NCBI RefSeq assembly: GCF_027920805.1
Contig: NZ_JANWOI010000001.1
Coordinates: 620,001-684,000, forward strand
Reading direction: 5' to 3'
From: Govania unica
Lineage (GTDB): Bacteria; Pseudomonadota; Alphaproteobacteria; Sphingomonadales; Govanellaceae
Length of the DNA stretch: 64,000 nucleotides
How positions within the stretch are numbered: the first letter of the stretch is position 1; each line of letters starts with the position of its first letter. The notes below the pieces were generated by a model. That model had not been told where the DNA came from. It did not search any database and was given only the letters and a program-made list of their open reading frames with translations. The translations under genes were made by a program, and so were the position numbers. Below are positions 18,195 to 27,835 of the stretch, one piece after another.

Positions 18195-19688
18195 ATGTTG
18201 AAAACAATCATCACTCATGAAATCCGGCTTCTGATGAAGTCGCCGGCGACCATCTTCATGCTCGGTCTGCTTATTGCCGCCATGATCTTCGGGGCTTGGA
18301 ACGGCTATCGCGCGGTGGAACGCCAAAGCGTAAGCGCCACCACCGCCATTGCCGAAGAACTCACGACCAAGGACAAGGTGCGCAATGAACTGATTGCGTA
18401 TGAAACCTTCACGGCGGAACGTGGTCTGCCGCGTTTGTTTGCACCGGTCAATCATGCGAAACCGCGTCCCGGTGAAGCGCCACAAGGCACGAATGCCGGG
18501 GCCGTCGGCGGTGAATTGATCCGCGAGGTGGCAGTGTTGCCACCGACCGGATTGTCCGCCTTCGCCACTGGTCAGATGGATCTCCAGCGCAATTACACGC
18601 TGGTGGACATGAAAAACAAATTCAACATGTCCGACAATTTCGAGATTGAGAATCCGTTCAATCTCATGGTCGGCACGTTCGATATTGCCTTCGTGATCCT
18701 GTTCATCCTGCCGGTGTTCATCATCGCGCTCACCTATGACATGCTGTCGGGGGAAAAAGAGTCAGGCACGCTTGCGCTCGCCATGACGCAGCCGATTTCG
18801 CTCCGCACCTTCATGGCCGCCAAACTGATTTCCCGCGCCATGATCCTGATGCTGGTCATCGTCATCATGGGCCTTGGGGCAGTGTGGCTGACCGCAGGCG
18901 AACTCGGCATGCTGTCCTTGGGCGACACCTGGTTGCGGTTCGGCCTCTGGCTTGGGGTTGTCAGTCTTTACAGTCTGTTCTGGTTCAGCCTTGGCGTGCT
19001 TGTAAGCGCGTTCAACAAGAACTCGGAAACCAATGCCACCATTCTGGCCGCAAGCTGGCTTATTCTGGTGGTGGTGGTTCCGGCCCTGGTCAATCTGGCG
19101 GCGACGACGATTTATCCCGCACCCTCGCGCATGGATCTGAAAGTCGCCCAGCGCGAAGCCTCAAGCGACGCCGAAAAATCGGAATCGAGCACCACAAAAG
19201 CCTATTACACCGATCACGTGGAAATGGTCTCGAACCAAGAAGCGGAAACCTATCTCACGGTGTTCCTCGCCCGTCAGGAAGCGCTTGAAAAAGCCGTCGA
19301 GCCAGTATTCGACAATTTCCGTAAGCAGCAGGAACGTCAGGAAGGTCTCGTTAGCTGGTTCCAGTATTTTTCACCGGCCATCGTGACGCAGCTGACTCTC
19401 AATGAAATTTCCGGAGCCAGCACCGATCGTTACAATGCCTATATGGACAAGGTTTATGCCTTCCATGCCACATGGCGCAAATATTTCACGCCGCGCTATC
19501 TTCGTCAGGAAGTTCTGTCCTCGTCCGAATATGACAGCTTTCCGAAGTTCAGCTTTCCTCATGAAAACACCGCTCTCGTCTGGCAGCGCACGGCGGCATC
19601 TTTCGCCGGTCTGTTGCTGATCGTGATGGCGGTGACCTTCTACGCCTTTTCCCGACTGCGCCGTTTCGGCGTGCGGGAAAATCCGTAA
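18195..19688 (+). CDS. ABC-2 type permease (DUF3526-like), subunit 2
   Basis: 497 residues with the same layout as the preceding gene: N-terminal helix (about 17-35), extracytoplasmic domain, GEKESGTLALAMTQPISLR (about residue 190), a helix cluster (about 150-315), a second soluble domain and a last helix near 460-485. The spacing to the upstream permease is 15 bp. The pair are distant paralogs that should dimerise. This unit follows the island's TonB receptor. Cargo cannot be inferred. Confidence 0.87.
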   Translation: MLKTIITHEIRLLMKSPATIFMLGLLIAAMIFGAWNGYRAVERQSVSATTAIAEELTTKDKVRNELIAYETFTAERGLPRLFAPVNHAKPRPGEAPQGTNAGAVGGELIREVAVLPPTGLSAFATGQMDLQRNYTLVDMKNKFNMSDNFEIENPFNLMVGTFDIAFVILFILPVFIIALTYDMLSGEKESGTLALAMTQPISLRTFMAAKLISRAMILMLVIVIMGLGAVWLTAGELGMLSLGDTWLRFGLWLGVVSLYSLFWFSLGVLVSAFNKNSETNATILAASWLILVVVVPALVNLAATTIYPAPSRMDLKVAQREASSDAEKSESSTTKAYYTDHVEMVSNQEAETYLTVFLARQEALEKAVEPVFDNFRKQQERQEGLVSWFQYFSPAIVTQLTLNEISGASTDRYNAYMDKVYAFHATWRKYFTPRYLRQEVLSSSEYDSFPKFSFPHENTALVWQRTAASFAGLLLIVMAVTFYAFSRLRRFGVRENP

Positions 19689-19757
19689 CCTAGCAATCGG
19701 CGGGGCGGGCTTACGCGCCCGCTCCCGCTGTCTCTCTTGAAATGGATTTGATTTCCC

Positions 19758-21176
19758 ATGCGCGTCAGAAATCCTCGCACCGGTAGCTATGATTACGAAT
19801 TCACGCCGACGCCCCTTGGCGATGTGGCCGCCACAGCCAAACGGCTGCGCGCCAATCAGAAAGCCTGGGTCGCGCGCGGGCTTGAGTATCGGATCGAAGT
19901 GCTCGAACGCTGGGCCGTGGCAGTCACCGCCGAACGCGACGCCATAGCCGACGCGCTCACCATCGACACCGGTCGCGCGCTCATCTCCGGCCGCGAGGCT
20001 GAAGGTCTGCCGCGCAATATCCGGCGCTGGCTAGGCAGTGCCGCGGATCTGATGAAAACCGAACTGCATCAATCGCGCATTCTGCCGACCGTGACCTATC
20101 AGAATCAGCTCGTGCCCTATGCGCTGGTGGGTGCCATCAGCCCGTGGAATTTCCCGGTTACGCTGTCATTCATCGATGCGATCCCGGCCCTTGTGGCTGG
20201 CTCCGCCGTGATCCTGAAGCCAAGCGAAATCACCCCGCGTTTTGTCGAACCGATCCAGCGGAGTTTGGCCGCGGTGCCGGAACTCGCCGATGTGTTTGCG
20301 ATCATCATGGGTGACGGCGCGATCGGGGCTGAACTTGTCAATCATGTGGATGCCGTTTGCTTCACCGGCAGCGTCCCAACCGGCCGCAAAGTCGGCGAGG
20401 CCGCAGCCCGGCGCTTCATTCCGGCCTTCCTCGAACTCGGCGGCAAGGATCCGGTGATCGTGCTTGATACTGCCGACATCGACAAAGCCACCGATGCGGT
20501 GCTCAAGGGCTCCCTTCTCAACAACGGTCACGCCTGCCTGTCGATCGAACGCGTCTATGTGCAGGCACCGATCTATGATGCCTTCGTGGCGTTATTGACC
20601 GAGAAAGCCGCGCGCGTCCGCACCAATGCCGCCAATATCCATGAAGGCGAAATCGGTCCGTTCATCCATGGGCCGCAAGCCGATCTCGTCGACGCCCAGA
20701 TCAAGGACGCCGTGCAGAAAGGCGCCCGCGTTCTCACCGGCGGCGTGATCGAGGATCATGGCGGCAAATGGTGCAACGCGACGGTTATCGTCGACGTGAC
20801 CCATGACATGGCAATCATGCGTGATGAAACCTTCGGCCCGATCATGCCGGTGATGAAATTCGACAGCATCGAGGAAGCCATCGCGCTTGCGAACGACACC
20901 GAATTCGGTCTGTCGGCCTCGGTCATCGCCGGAACCATCGACGAAGCCCGGGCGGTCGGCGCGCATATTGACGCCGGCGGCATCAGCCTCAATGATTGCG
21001 GCATGACTTATATGACCTTCGAACCCGAAAAGAACTCGTTCAAATTTTCGGGCATGGGCGGATCGCGCATGGGCCTCGCCGGCCTCTCGCGCTTTTTCCG
21101 CAAGAAAGCCTTCATCATGCAAAACGGCACGCCGCAGAGCATTTTTGATTTCAGTGAAGAACACGCGGGCAAATAA
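19758..21176 (+). CDS. NAD(P)-dependent aldehyde dehydrogenase
   Basis: 472 residues. SPWNFPVTLS (about residue 128) holds the catalytic Asn, ELGGKDP the general base Glu226, and NNGHACLSIER the nucleophile Cys260. ETFGPIMPV is also present. The family oxidises aldehydes to acids; the sequence resembles the vanillin/benzaldehyde-type group, though the exact subfamily is uncertain. It is followed in close order by a heme-oxygenase-like protein and an SDR, and preceded by the ABC-2 genes. A plausible role is oxidation of an aldehyde released by the island's amine oxidase or oxygenase. Confidence 0.92.
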   Translation: MRVRNPRTGSYDYEFTPTPLGDVAATAKRLRANQKAWVARGLEYRIEVLERWAVAVTAERDAIADALTIDTGRALISGREAEGLPRNIRRWLGSAADLMKTELHQSRILPTVTYQNQLVPYALVGAISPWNFPVTLSFIDAIPALVAGSAVILKPSEITPRFVEPIQRSLAAVPELADVFAIIMGDGAIGAELVNHVDAVCFTGSVPTGRKVGEAAARRFIPAFLELGGKDPVIVLDTADIDKATDAVLKGSLLNNGHACLSIERVYVQAPIYDAFVALLTEKAARVRTNAANIHEGEIGPFIHGPQADLVDAQIKDAVQKGARVLTGGVIEDHGGKWCNATVIVDVTHDMAIMRDETFGPIMPVMKFDSIEEAIALANDTEFGLSASVIAGTIDEARAVGAHIDAGGISLNDCGMTYMTFEPEKNSFKFSGMGGSRMGLAGLSRFFRKKAFIMQNGTPQSIFDFSEEHAGK

Positions 21177-21204
21177 GCCCATTATCCCGTCAAGGAGACA
21201 TCAA

Positions 21205-21921
21205 ATGACCAATAAGCTTCCGCGCGAAGAATTCTACAAAGCTCTCGAAGCCGCCCGCAGCGCCCGCCATGGCGGCCGTCATCCGTTCAGCGCCGCCTGG
21301 GCCGCAGGCAAGCTCAGCCGTGAACAGCTCGGCAAATGGGCGATCCAGCATTATTATTACATCGACCCGATTCCGCAGCAGTTCGCTGCCCTGTTCGCGC
21401 GCTTGCCCGACCTTGAAGCACGCCAGCATCTGCTTGAAAACCTGCTCGGCGAAGAAATGCCGCATGCTCCGGAAAAGCGTCATCCGGAATTGCTGCTGAA
21501 GTTTGCCGCAGCCTGTGGCGTCAGCCGTGAAACCTGCCTGAACGCTGAAGCAAACGGCCTCATCCTGCCGGGCACGCTGGCCATGCGGTCCTGGATCTGG
21601 GAACTTTCGACCATTCGTCCGCTCGCCGAAGCGTCAAGCGGCATCATGGTTGCGCTCGAAGGTCAGCTGCCGACGCTTTATCCGGACTATGTGAAGGCCA
21701 TGCGCGAAATGGGCTTCACGGAAGACGATCTGGAATTCTTCCACGTCCATATCGAAGGCGACGAAGGCCATGCCGAAGTCGGTCTGCGTCTGGCTTACGA
21801 ATATTCGCTCACCGAGCATCAGCAGAAGATGGCAATCGCGGCTGTCTCGTCTTCGGCTTCGCTGCGCTACAACATGCTTTCGGGCATTTTCTCAAGCGTC
21901 GTTGAAAATGTCGCGGCGTAA
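21205..21921 (+). CDS. PqqC/TenA-fold protein, candidate heme-oxygenase-like diiron oxidase
   Basis: 238 residues from the ATG at 21205, with AAGGAG upstream. All-helical PqqC-like pattern: RHPFSAAWAAGKLSREQLGK near residue 25, QHYYYIDPIPQQFAALFARL near 49. Candidate metal ligands match the diiron (HDO) set: Glu83 or Glu84 in NLLGEE, His93, Glu152 in ALEGQLP, and His182-x3-Asp186-x2-His189 in HIEGDEGH. In such enzymes (UndA, SznF, CADD and others) these ligands bind two irons for O2 chemistry, whereas PqqC is metal-free. No pqqA, B, D or E is nearby. It overlaps the following SDR by 14 bp, so the two are translationally coupled. The reaction is unknown. Confidence 0.8.
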   Translation: MTNKLPREEFYKALEAARSARHGGRHPFSAAWAAGKLSREQLGKWAIQHYYYIDPIPQQFAALFARLPDLEARQHLLENLLGEEMPHAPEKRHPELLLKFAAACGVSRETCLNAEANGLILPGTLAMRSWIWELSTIRPLAEASSGIMVALEGQLPTLYPDYVKAMREMGFTEDDLEFFHVHIEGDEGHAEVGLRLAYEYSLTEHQQKMAIAAVSSSASLRYNMLSGIFSSVVENVAA

Positions 21922-22657
21922 TATCCCGCTGCTTGAGGCCACCGGCCGCGTTTATCTGGTCACCGGCGCTGCCGGTGGCCTCGGCCGGGCGCTTCTTCCC
22001 GTTCTTCGTGCAGGCGGCGCCAAAATCGCCGCCTGTCACGTCGGCCCTCGGGAGACAAAAGAAACAGACGCGGATATCCGCTGGTTCCGCATGGATGCGC
22101 GGGACGAAGCTGACGTCAAAGCCACCGTGCAGTCGGTGCTTGATCATTACGGCCGTCTGGACGGTGTTCTGCATCTCGGCGGCATCGTCGGCCATGGTCC
22201 TTTGACCGAGGTCAGCCTCGAACAATGGAACAATCTGCTCGCGGTCAATCTGACCTCGGCATTCCTGCTCGCACGTGAAACCCACGGGGCTTTGAAAGCG
22301 AGCAAGGGCAGCTTGATCCTGCTGTCATCGACCAATGGATTGAACGGCGGCTCCGCCCTGTCCGGCCCGGCTTATGCGGTGGCGAAAGCGGGCTTGATCA
22401 ATCTCACGCGTTATCTCGCCAAGGAATGGATGGCGGATGGCATTCGCGTCAATTGCGTGGCGCCGGGCCCTGTGGCCACGCCCATGCTCGACCGTCTGAG
22501 CGACAATACGATTGTCTCTCTGCAAGATATGTCACTGAACGGAAGCTTCGCCACAGCCGATCAGGTGGCGGCTCTCATTGCGTTTCTCTGTTCCGATCAC
22601 GCAGGTCAGACAACCGGCACTGTGAACAATATCAGCGCCGGTCTTTTTCTCGATTGA
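21908..22657 (+). CDS. Short-chain dehydrogenase/reductase
   Basis: 249 residues from the ATG at 21908, overlapping the preceding gene by 14 bp. The cofactor motif VTGAAGGLGRA is at about residue 18, the catalytic Ser in LILLSSTNG, Tyr and Lys in AYAVAKAGLINL, and the VNCVAPGPVATPM loop follows. Classical SDR length. It is the last gene of the rightward group starting at 16037 and converges on the ABC operon only 3 bp away, with no terminator between them. It probably interconverts an alcohol and a ketone or aldehyde in the island pathway; substrate not inferable. Confidence 0.92.
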   Translation: MSRRNIPLLEATGRVYLVTGAAGGLGRALLPVLRAGGAKIAACHVGPRETKETDADIRWFRMDARDEADVKATVQSVLDHYGRLDGVLHLGGIVGHGPLTEVSLEQWNNLLAVNLTSAFLLARETHGALKASKGSLILLSSTNGLNGGSALSGPAYAVAKAGLINLTRYLAKEWMADGIRVNCVAPGPVATPMLDRLSDNTIVSLQDMSLNGSFATADQVAALIAFLCSDHAGQTTGTVNNISAGLFLD

Positions 22658-22660
22658 TAT

Positions 22661-23662
22661 CTAGCGTGCTGTCGGAAGGTCATGCCCTGCATAGTGGCAG
22701 GCCGTCCGATGGTCGCTGGTTTTGGCGACCAGTTCCGGCGCCTCGTGAATGCAATGCGGCGTCGCCAGCGGACAGCGGGTACGGAACACGCATCCGGACG
22801 GCGGATTGAGCGGCGACGGCAGTTCGTCATTCAACAGAACCGCTGGACGTTCCCGTTCGGCCCGTGGATCAGGCAGCGGAATGGCGTTCAACAGCGCGCG
22901 CGTATAGGGATGCTGCGGCGCATCGAAAATCTGGCGCGTGTCACCGATTTCCATGACCTTGCCAAGAAACATGACCATGACGCGTTTGCAGATATTGCGC
23001 ACCACGGCCAGATCATGGCTGATGAACAACAGCGCAACGCCGGTTTCCTTCTGAATATCCTTCAGCAGATTGATGATCTGCGCCTTGACCGACACATCAA
23101 GCGCGCTCACCGCCTCGTCGCAGACCAACAGTTTCGGTTTCAGAATCATGGCCCGGGCAATGCTGATGCGCTGGCACTGACCACCCGAAAATTCATGCGG
23201 ATAACGATCGGCGGATTGGATATCCAGCCCAACTACGGCCATGGCGTTCGCGACTTCCGCCCGGCGCATGTCGGCGGTCATCTCGGGGTGAAAGATTTCC
23301 AGCGGCTCGCCAATGATGCGGCCCACCGTCATGCGCGGATTGAGGCTCGCAAGCGGGCTCTGGAAAATGATTTGCAGATCCTGGCGCTTGGCGCGCAGTG
23401 CCTTTTCATCAAGAGCCGCGAGATCTTCGCCGAACCAGACAACGCGCCCGCCGGTGGGTTCGATCAGCCGAATGATCGCGCGCCCGAGTGTCGATTTTCC
23501 ACAACCCGATTCCCCGACGATACCAAGCGTCTCACCGGCGGCAAGCTCGAATGAAATCCCATCCACCGCCCGTAAGGGTTTGTAGGTCGGAATGAAAATT
23601 CCGCCGACCGCGACCGGAAAATGAACCTGCAGATTTTCAACCTTCAGAATCGGGGCATTCAT
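22661..23662 (-). CDS. Oligopeptide-type ABC transporter ATPase (OppF/DppF-like), system 1
   Basis: 333 residues from MNAPILKVENL; the start is set by a 4-bp overlap with the upstream ATPase gene. Walker A GESGCGKSTLGRA, signature FSGGQCQRISIARA, Walker B LLVCDEAVSALD, and the C-terminal Cys-rich element FRTRCPLATPHC typical of peptide-transporter ATPases. Last gene of the leftward operon MFS, permease B, permease C, ATPase D, ATPase F. The operon has no binding protein of its own. Energises import of a dipeptide-like or other small polar solute. Confidence 0.93.
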   Translation of the reverse strand: MNAPILKVENLQVHFPVAVGGIFIPTYKPLRAVDGISFELAAGETLGIVGESGCGKSTLGRAIIRLIEPTGGRVVWFGEDLAALDEKALRAKRQDLQIIFQSPLASLNPRMTVGRIIGEPLEIFHPEMTADMRRAEVANAMAVVGLDIQSADRYPHEFSGGQCQRISIARAMILKPKLLVCDEAVSALDVSVKAQIINLLKDIQKETGVALLFISHDLAVVRNICKRVMVMFLGKVMEIGDTRQIFDAPQHPYTRALLNAIPLPDPRAERERPAVLLNDELPSPLNPPSGCVFRTRCPLATPHCIHEAPELVAKTSDHRTACHYAGHDLPTAR

Positions 23663-24636
23663 GCTGCATGCTCTCCAAGATAACAGGCGGCGCGGTGATC
23701 CGGTCGACCGTCGCGCGGCGTGAGATCCGGACGATCCGTCTCGCAACGGCCGATTTTCTCGCTGCAGCGCGGGGCGAAGGCGCAGCCCGCAGGCATCTTC
23801 GCAAGGCTCGGCGGCGTGCCGGGAATGGTCAGCAAGCGCAAATCCGGATCGGCATCAAGGCGCGGAATGGATTGCAGCAGCGCCCGGGTATAGGGATGCT
23901 GCGGGCGATAGAAAATATCATCCACGGTGCCCATCTCCACCGCACGTCCGGCATACATGACAATGACCCGATCACAGAGCCCGGCGATCACGCCAAGGTC
24001 ATGGGTGATCATGAAAATGGCCATATCCGTATGCATTTTGAGCTTGCGCAGAATATGCAGAATGCGCGCTTGCACCGTCACATCAAGAGCGGTGGTCGGC
24101 TCGTCGGCGATCAAGACCTTGGGTTTACACAGCAGCGCCATAGCGATCATCACCCGCTGACGCATGCCGCCCGACAGTTCATGGGGGTACATCTGCAGGC
24201 GTCGTGTGGCCTCAGGAATCTGCACGACTTCCAGCATCTCAAGCACCTCGGTCCGGGCTTTCGCGCGTGAGAGGTTCTGATGCTCCATCAGCACTTCTTC
24301 AAGCTGCGCGCCGATTTTGAGATGCGGCGTAAGCCCGGTGATCGAATCCTGGAAGATCATGGAAATCTGATTGCCGCGCAGGGTCCGCATGACTTTTGCA
24401 GGCGCGTTGATGATTTCCTGACCATTGAACAGGGCCGAGCCGCTGACCTGCGCATTGGCGGCCTTCAGCCCGAGGAGATTGAGAAAGGTCTGGCTTTTGC
24501 CCGATCCACTTTCGCCGACGATGCCGACGCATTCTCCGGGGTTGATGGCAAAGCTCAGCTTGTCGATGGCCGTGACATTGCAGTGCCTGCCCTCGAAGCG
24601 GACCGTCAGATCTTTGACGTCAAGTAAAGCGGTCAT
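23659..24636 (-). CDS. Oligopeptide-type ABC transporter ATPase (OppD/DppD-like), system 1
   Basis: 325 residues starting at MTALLDVKDLTV. Walker A GESGSGKSQTFLNLLG, signature LSGGMRQRVMIA, Walker B LIADEPTTALDVT, switch His in MITHDLGVIAGL, and a C-terminal CAFAPRCSEKIGRC element. Forms the ATPase pair with the next gene. Start and stop overlap by 4 bp on the downstream side and 13 bp separate it from the permease upstream, as expected of one transcript. Confidence 0.93.
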   Translation of the reverse strand: MTALLDVKDLTVRFEGRHCNVTAIDKLSFAINPGECVGIVGESGSGKSQTFLNLLGLKAANAQVSGSALFNGQEIINAPAKVMRTLRGNQISMIFQDSITGLTPHLKIGAQLEEVLMEHQNLSRAKARTEVLEMLEVVQIPEATRRLQMYPHELSGGMRQRVMIAMALLCKPKVLIADEPTTALDVTVQARILHILRKLKMHTDMAIFMITHDLGVIAGLCDRVIVMYAGRAVEMGTVDDIFYRPQHPYTRALLQSIPRLDADPDLRLLTIPGTPPSLAKMPAGCAFAPRCSEKIGRCETDRPDLTPRDGRPDHRAACYLGEHAA

Positions 24637-24649
24637 GGTTCCGTCTCCG

Positions 24650-25558
24650 CTAGCGGTCTCGGGGATCGAGGGCATCCCGCAAGCCGTCACCGATGAAATT
24701 GAAACAGAACATGGTGATGGACAGCAGGGTGGCCGGGAAAATCAAAAGCCAGGGCGCGGTGTTCAACTGTGTTGCGCCCTGGGAGATCAGAAGCCCCCAG
24801 CTCGTCAACGGCTCCTGCACCCCAAGCCCAAGAAAGCTCAGATAGCTTTCCACAACGATATTGGTCGGGATCAGCAAGGTCACGAACACGATCACCGGGC
24901 CAATGATATTGGGCACGATATAACGGCGAATGATGCGCGGCCCGCTAAGGCCGATGGCCAGCGCCGATTCCACATATTCCTTGCGTTTGATCGACAGCGT
25001 CTGGCCGCGCACGATGCGCGCCATAGTCAGCCATTCGACCGCACCAATGCCCAGGAACACCAGATAGATATTCGGCCCAGCCACGGTGACCAGCAGAATG
25101 ATCAGGAATAACAGCGGCATGGCATAAAGAATATCAACAAAGCGCATCATGAAATTGTCAACGCGCCCGCCGGTGTATCCCGCAAACGTGCCGTAAGTGA
25201 CCCCGATGATCAGCGCCACAACCGTGGTCAACACGCCGATGGTCAGCGAAATGCGGCCGCCATACATGACACGCACGAACAGATCGCGGCCGTTGCCGTC
25301 GGTTCCGAACAGATGGAAGGTCTCAAGAGACGGCGCCGTCGAGATATAATCCCAGGCCATGTCTTCGATCTGATAGGGCCAGAAGATCGGCACGAAAACC
25401 GCAAGCAGCGTGATGATGGACAACAGATAAACGCTGATCATGGCGGCGCGGTTGCGACGGAACCGGTCCATGGCATCACTGAACAAAGACCGTCCGGCGT
25501 CCCCGCTTTTTTGCAACAACTGTTCCGTATCGGCGCGTTGGCGCTTGGTCCAGATCAT
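24650..25558 (-). CDS. Dipeptide-type ABC permease (DppC/OppC-like), system 1
   Basis: 302 residues. A cytoplasmic N-terminus, a first helix at about 38-58, and the family landmark HLFGTDGNGRDLFVRVMYGGR at about 85-105 (family form GTDxxGRD), then four or five more helices with the cytoplasmic EAA-type loop (EYVESALAIGLSGPRI). Partners the DppB-like gene, whose end overlaps this start by 4 bp. Confidence 0.93.
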   Translation of the reverse strand: MIWTKRQRADTEQLLQKSGDAGRSLFSDAMDRFRRNRAAMISVYLLSIITLLAVFVPIFWPYQIEDMAWDYISTAPSLETFHLFGTDGNGRDLFVRVMYGGRISLTIGVLTTVVALIIGVTYGTFAGYTGGRVDNFMMRFVDILYAMPLLFLIILLVTVAGPNIYLVFLGIGAVEWLTMARIVRGQTLSIKRKEYVESALAIGLSGPRIIRRYIVPNIIGPVIVFVTLLIPTNIVVESYLSFLGLGVQEPLTSWGLLISQGATQLNTAPWLLIFPATLLSITMFCFNFIGDGLRDALDPRDR

Positions 25559-26487
25559 GATTTCTTATCCTGCCTGACGCGCGGATCGAGAAAGCCGTAA
25601 AGGATATCGACCAGAAGATTGAGAAGAATGATGGCCGTCGCATAAAACACCACGATGCCCATCACCAGGGGATAATCACGGTTGATGGCGCCATAGACGA
25701 AATAGCGGCCAACGCCCGGCAGTCCGAAAATCACTTCGACCACGACTGATCCGGTCATGACGGCGGCGATCGACGGCCCAAGATAACTCACAAGCGGCAG
25801 CGCCGCGGCCTTCAAGGCATGGCGGGTGATGACCACCCGTTCCGGCATGCCCTTCGCCCGCGCCGTGCGGATATAATCCGAGCGCAAGATCTCCAGCATG
25901 CTGCCGCGCATCAGGCGGGCAATGATGGCGATCTTTGGAATGGCCAAAGCCGTCACCGGCAGCACCATGTAAGCAAGCGCGCCATTGTTCCAGCCCGAAA
26001 TCGGCAGCAGTTTCAGATAGACCCCGAACAGCAGCATCATCAAAGGAGCGATGACAAAATTCGGCACAGCGACGCCGGTCATGGCGACGGCCATGACGGT
26101 GTAATCGATCTTGGTGTTCTGGCGCAGTGCGGCCCAGATGCCGATCAGGCTGCCGATGATGACGGCGATGGTGATGGCGGTGAGGCCAAGCCGGATGCTG
26201 ACCGGCAGACCGATCGCCAGCAGTTCCGAAACATTGTAATCTGGATAGGAAAAAGACGGGCCGAGATTGCCGGTGACCGCATTCTTGATGAAATGCAGAT
26301 ATTGCGAGAGCAGCGGCTCATTCAGATTATAGGCGTCATGAATATTGGCCAGCACTTCAGGCGGCAGATCGGCGAGATCATCAAACGGTCCACCGGGGGC
26401 GAGCCGCATGAGAAAGAACGCTCCGGTGATGATCACAAGAAAGGTCGGAACGGCGCCCATCAGGCGATCGATAATATACTTTACCAT
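25555..26487 (-). CDS. Dipeptide-type ABC permease (DppB/OppB-like), system 1
   Basis: 310 residues. N-terminal helix with MRLAPGGPFD, the standard DppB start, central helices, the EAA loop DYIRTARAKGMPERVV (about residue 205) and the C-terminal FLDPRVR. It begins 4 bp after the MFS gene stop, so the carrier and the ABC system share a transcript. Confidence 0.93.
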   Translation of the reverse strand: MVKYIIDRLMGAVPTFLVIITGAFFLMRLAPGGPFDDLADLPPEVLANIHDAYNLNEPLLSQYLHFIKNAVTGNLGPSFSYPDYNVSELLAIGLPVSIRLGLTAITIAVIIGSLIGIWAALRQNTKIDYTVMAVAMTGVAVPNFVIAPLMMLLFGVYLKLLPISGWNNGALAYMVLPVTALAIPKIAIIARLMRGSMLEILRSDYIRTARAKGMPERVVITRHALKAAALPLVSYLGPSIAAVMTGSVVVEVIFGLPGVGRYFVYGAINRDYPLVMGIVVFYATAIILLNLLVDILYGFLDPRVRQDKKS

Positions 26488-26491
26488 GCGT

Positions 26492-27730
26492 TCACTCTTG
26501 CGGTCGTACCTCGGAGGTGTCCGTCCGTAGCAGGCCGCGGATGCGGTTGCCGATGAAATAAATCAGGACCATGGCCGGGAACATGGCGACCACGCCCAGA
26601 GTAAACGGCGCGTTCGGCCCGATCTGGCCATAGGCGGTCCCGGCCATGGCCTGACCACTGAAACGGGCAAGACTGCTACTTGATTGATAGACCGCCATGA
26701 TGGTGCCCCGTTCATGGGCGGCGGCCTGTTGCGACAGCAGGCTCTGGAGGCAGGTCTGGAACATGGCTGTCGCGACGGCGGTAAAGCACAGCGCAGAAGA
26801 CATCTGAATCAGAGTGTCGGATAAAACCAATCCCGTCCAACCAATCGCATAAAAGAATATGGCCGTTTTGACGAGTATGACTTCGCCAAAACGTGCGGTC
26901 AACGGACCGATGGCGATGAGCTGGAACAGTGTGACCGTCCCGCCACTGACGCTCAGAAGAATGCCGATATCGACCGGGCTCAGGCCATGCAGATAATGCC
27001 CCCAAAGCGGCAGAATGGATTCGCGCATGGCAACAAAGGTGATCACAAGAAAACACAACCCGGTGATCATGGCAATCAGCGGCCGCCCAAGCGCCAATTT
27101 CAGCATGGTCAGGAAGCCGGGCCGCTTTTGCGCGCCGTCGCCCTTTTTGGCAGCGGGACGGCTTTCCGGCAGGAACAGCAGGATACCGGCAAAGGACAGC
27201 ACCGAAAGCCCGGCGGCAACAAAGGCGGGCAACATGAAATTGGCGCTCTCCACGCTGTCGCCGCCCGCAAGAAATCCACCGATCACCGGACCGAGCACAA
27301 ACCCAAGCCCGAACGCCGCCGAAATACGGCCAAGCCCTTTGGCGCGATTCTTATTGTCGGTGGTGTCCGCCATATAAGCATAAGCGGTGGCAAGATTGGC
27401 CGAGGTGACGCCGCCGACAATGCGCGCAAAAGCCATCATCCACAGCGAATCTGCATAGGCCATGATGACATAGCTCAGGGCGTGCCCGGCCATGCTGATG
27501 GCCAGCACAGGACGGCGTCCGATGCGGTCGCTGAGATAGCCCCAGACCGGCATGGCAATGAATTGCGTCAATGAATAGAGTGCGATAATGACCGTGATGG
27601 TTTCTGTGGTGGCGCCCAGACGTTCCACATAAAACGGAATGAGCGGCCCGAGAATGCCAAAGCCCAGCAAGTCGACGAAAACGACCAGCAGCAGGATCGC
27701 ATGTGCATACTTGTAGGAAGGCGTCGACAT
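26492..27730 (-). CDS. Major facilitator superfamily transporter (TetA/DHA1-like)
   Basis: About 412 residues from MSTPSYKYA; in-frame ATGs at 27739 and 27754 are alternatives and none has a strong ribosome site. Twelve helices. The MFS loop 2-3 signature is WGYLSDRIGRRPVL (about residue 65), and motif C-like GLGFVLGPVIGGFLAGG lies near 135. It heads the leftward operon with the dipeptide-type ABC genes, from the divergent promoter region facing the molybdenum hydroxylase. It may export a product or import a pathway intermediate. Confidence 0.88.
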   Translation of the reverse strand: MSTPSYKYAHAILLLVVFVDLLGFGILGPLIPFYVERLGATTETITVIIALYSLTQFIAMPVWGYLSDRIGRRPVLAISMAGHALSYVIMAYADSLWMMAFARIVGGVTSANLATAYAYMADTTDNKNRAKGLGRISAAFGLGFVLGPVIGGFLAGGDSVESANFMLPAFVAAGLSVLSFAGILLFLPESRPAAKKGDGAQKRPGFLTMLKLALGRPLIAMITGLCFLVITFVAMRESILPLWGHYLHGLSPVDIGILLSVSGGTVTLFQLIAIGPLTARFGEVILVKTAIFFYAIGWTGLVLSDTLIQMSSALCFTAVATAMFQTCLQSLLSQQAAAHERGTIMAVYQSSSSLARFSGQAMAGTAYGQIGPNAPFTLGVVAMFPAMVLIYFIGNRIRGLLRTDTSEVRPQE

Positions 27731-27835
27731 AGTATCCATCTGATTCACATGCATAACGGGGCAAGAACGGCTATTGTCCGGAGCTTTGGGAGACTCAATC
27801 TGGCACCAATGAGCTTGCGCAAATAGGTACATATA

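Noticed and set aside
21205-21921. Calling this gene pqqC
   Set aside because: It has the fold but carries diiron-type ligands, and no other PQQ synthesis gene is near.
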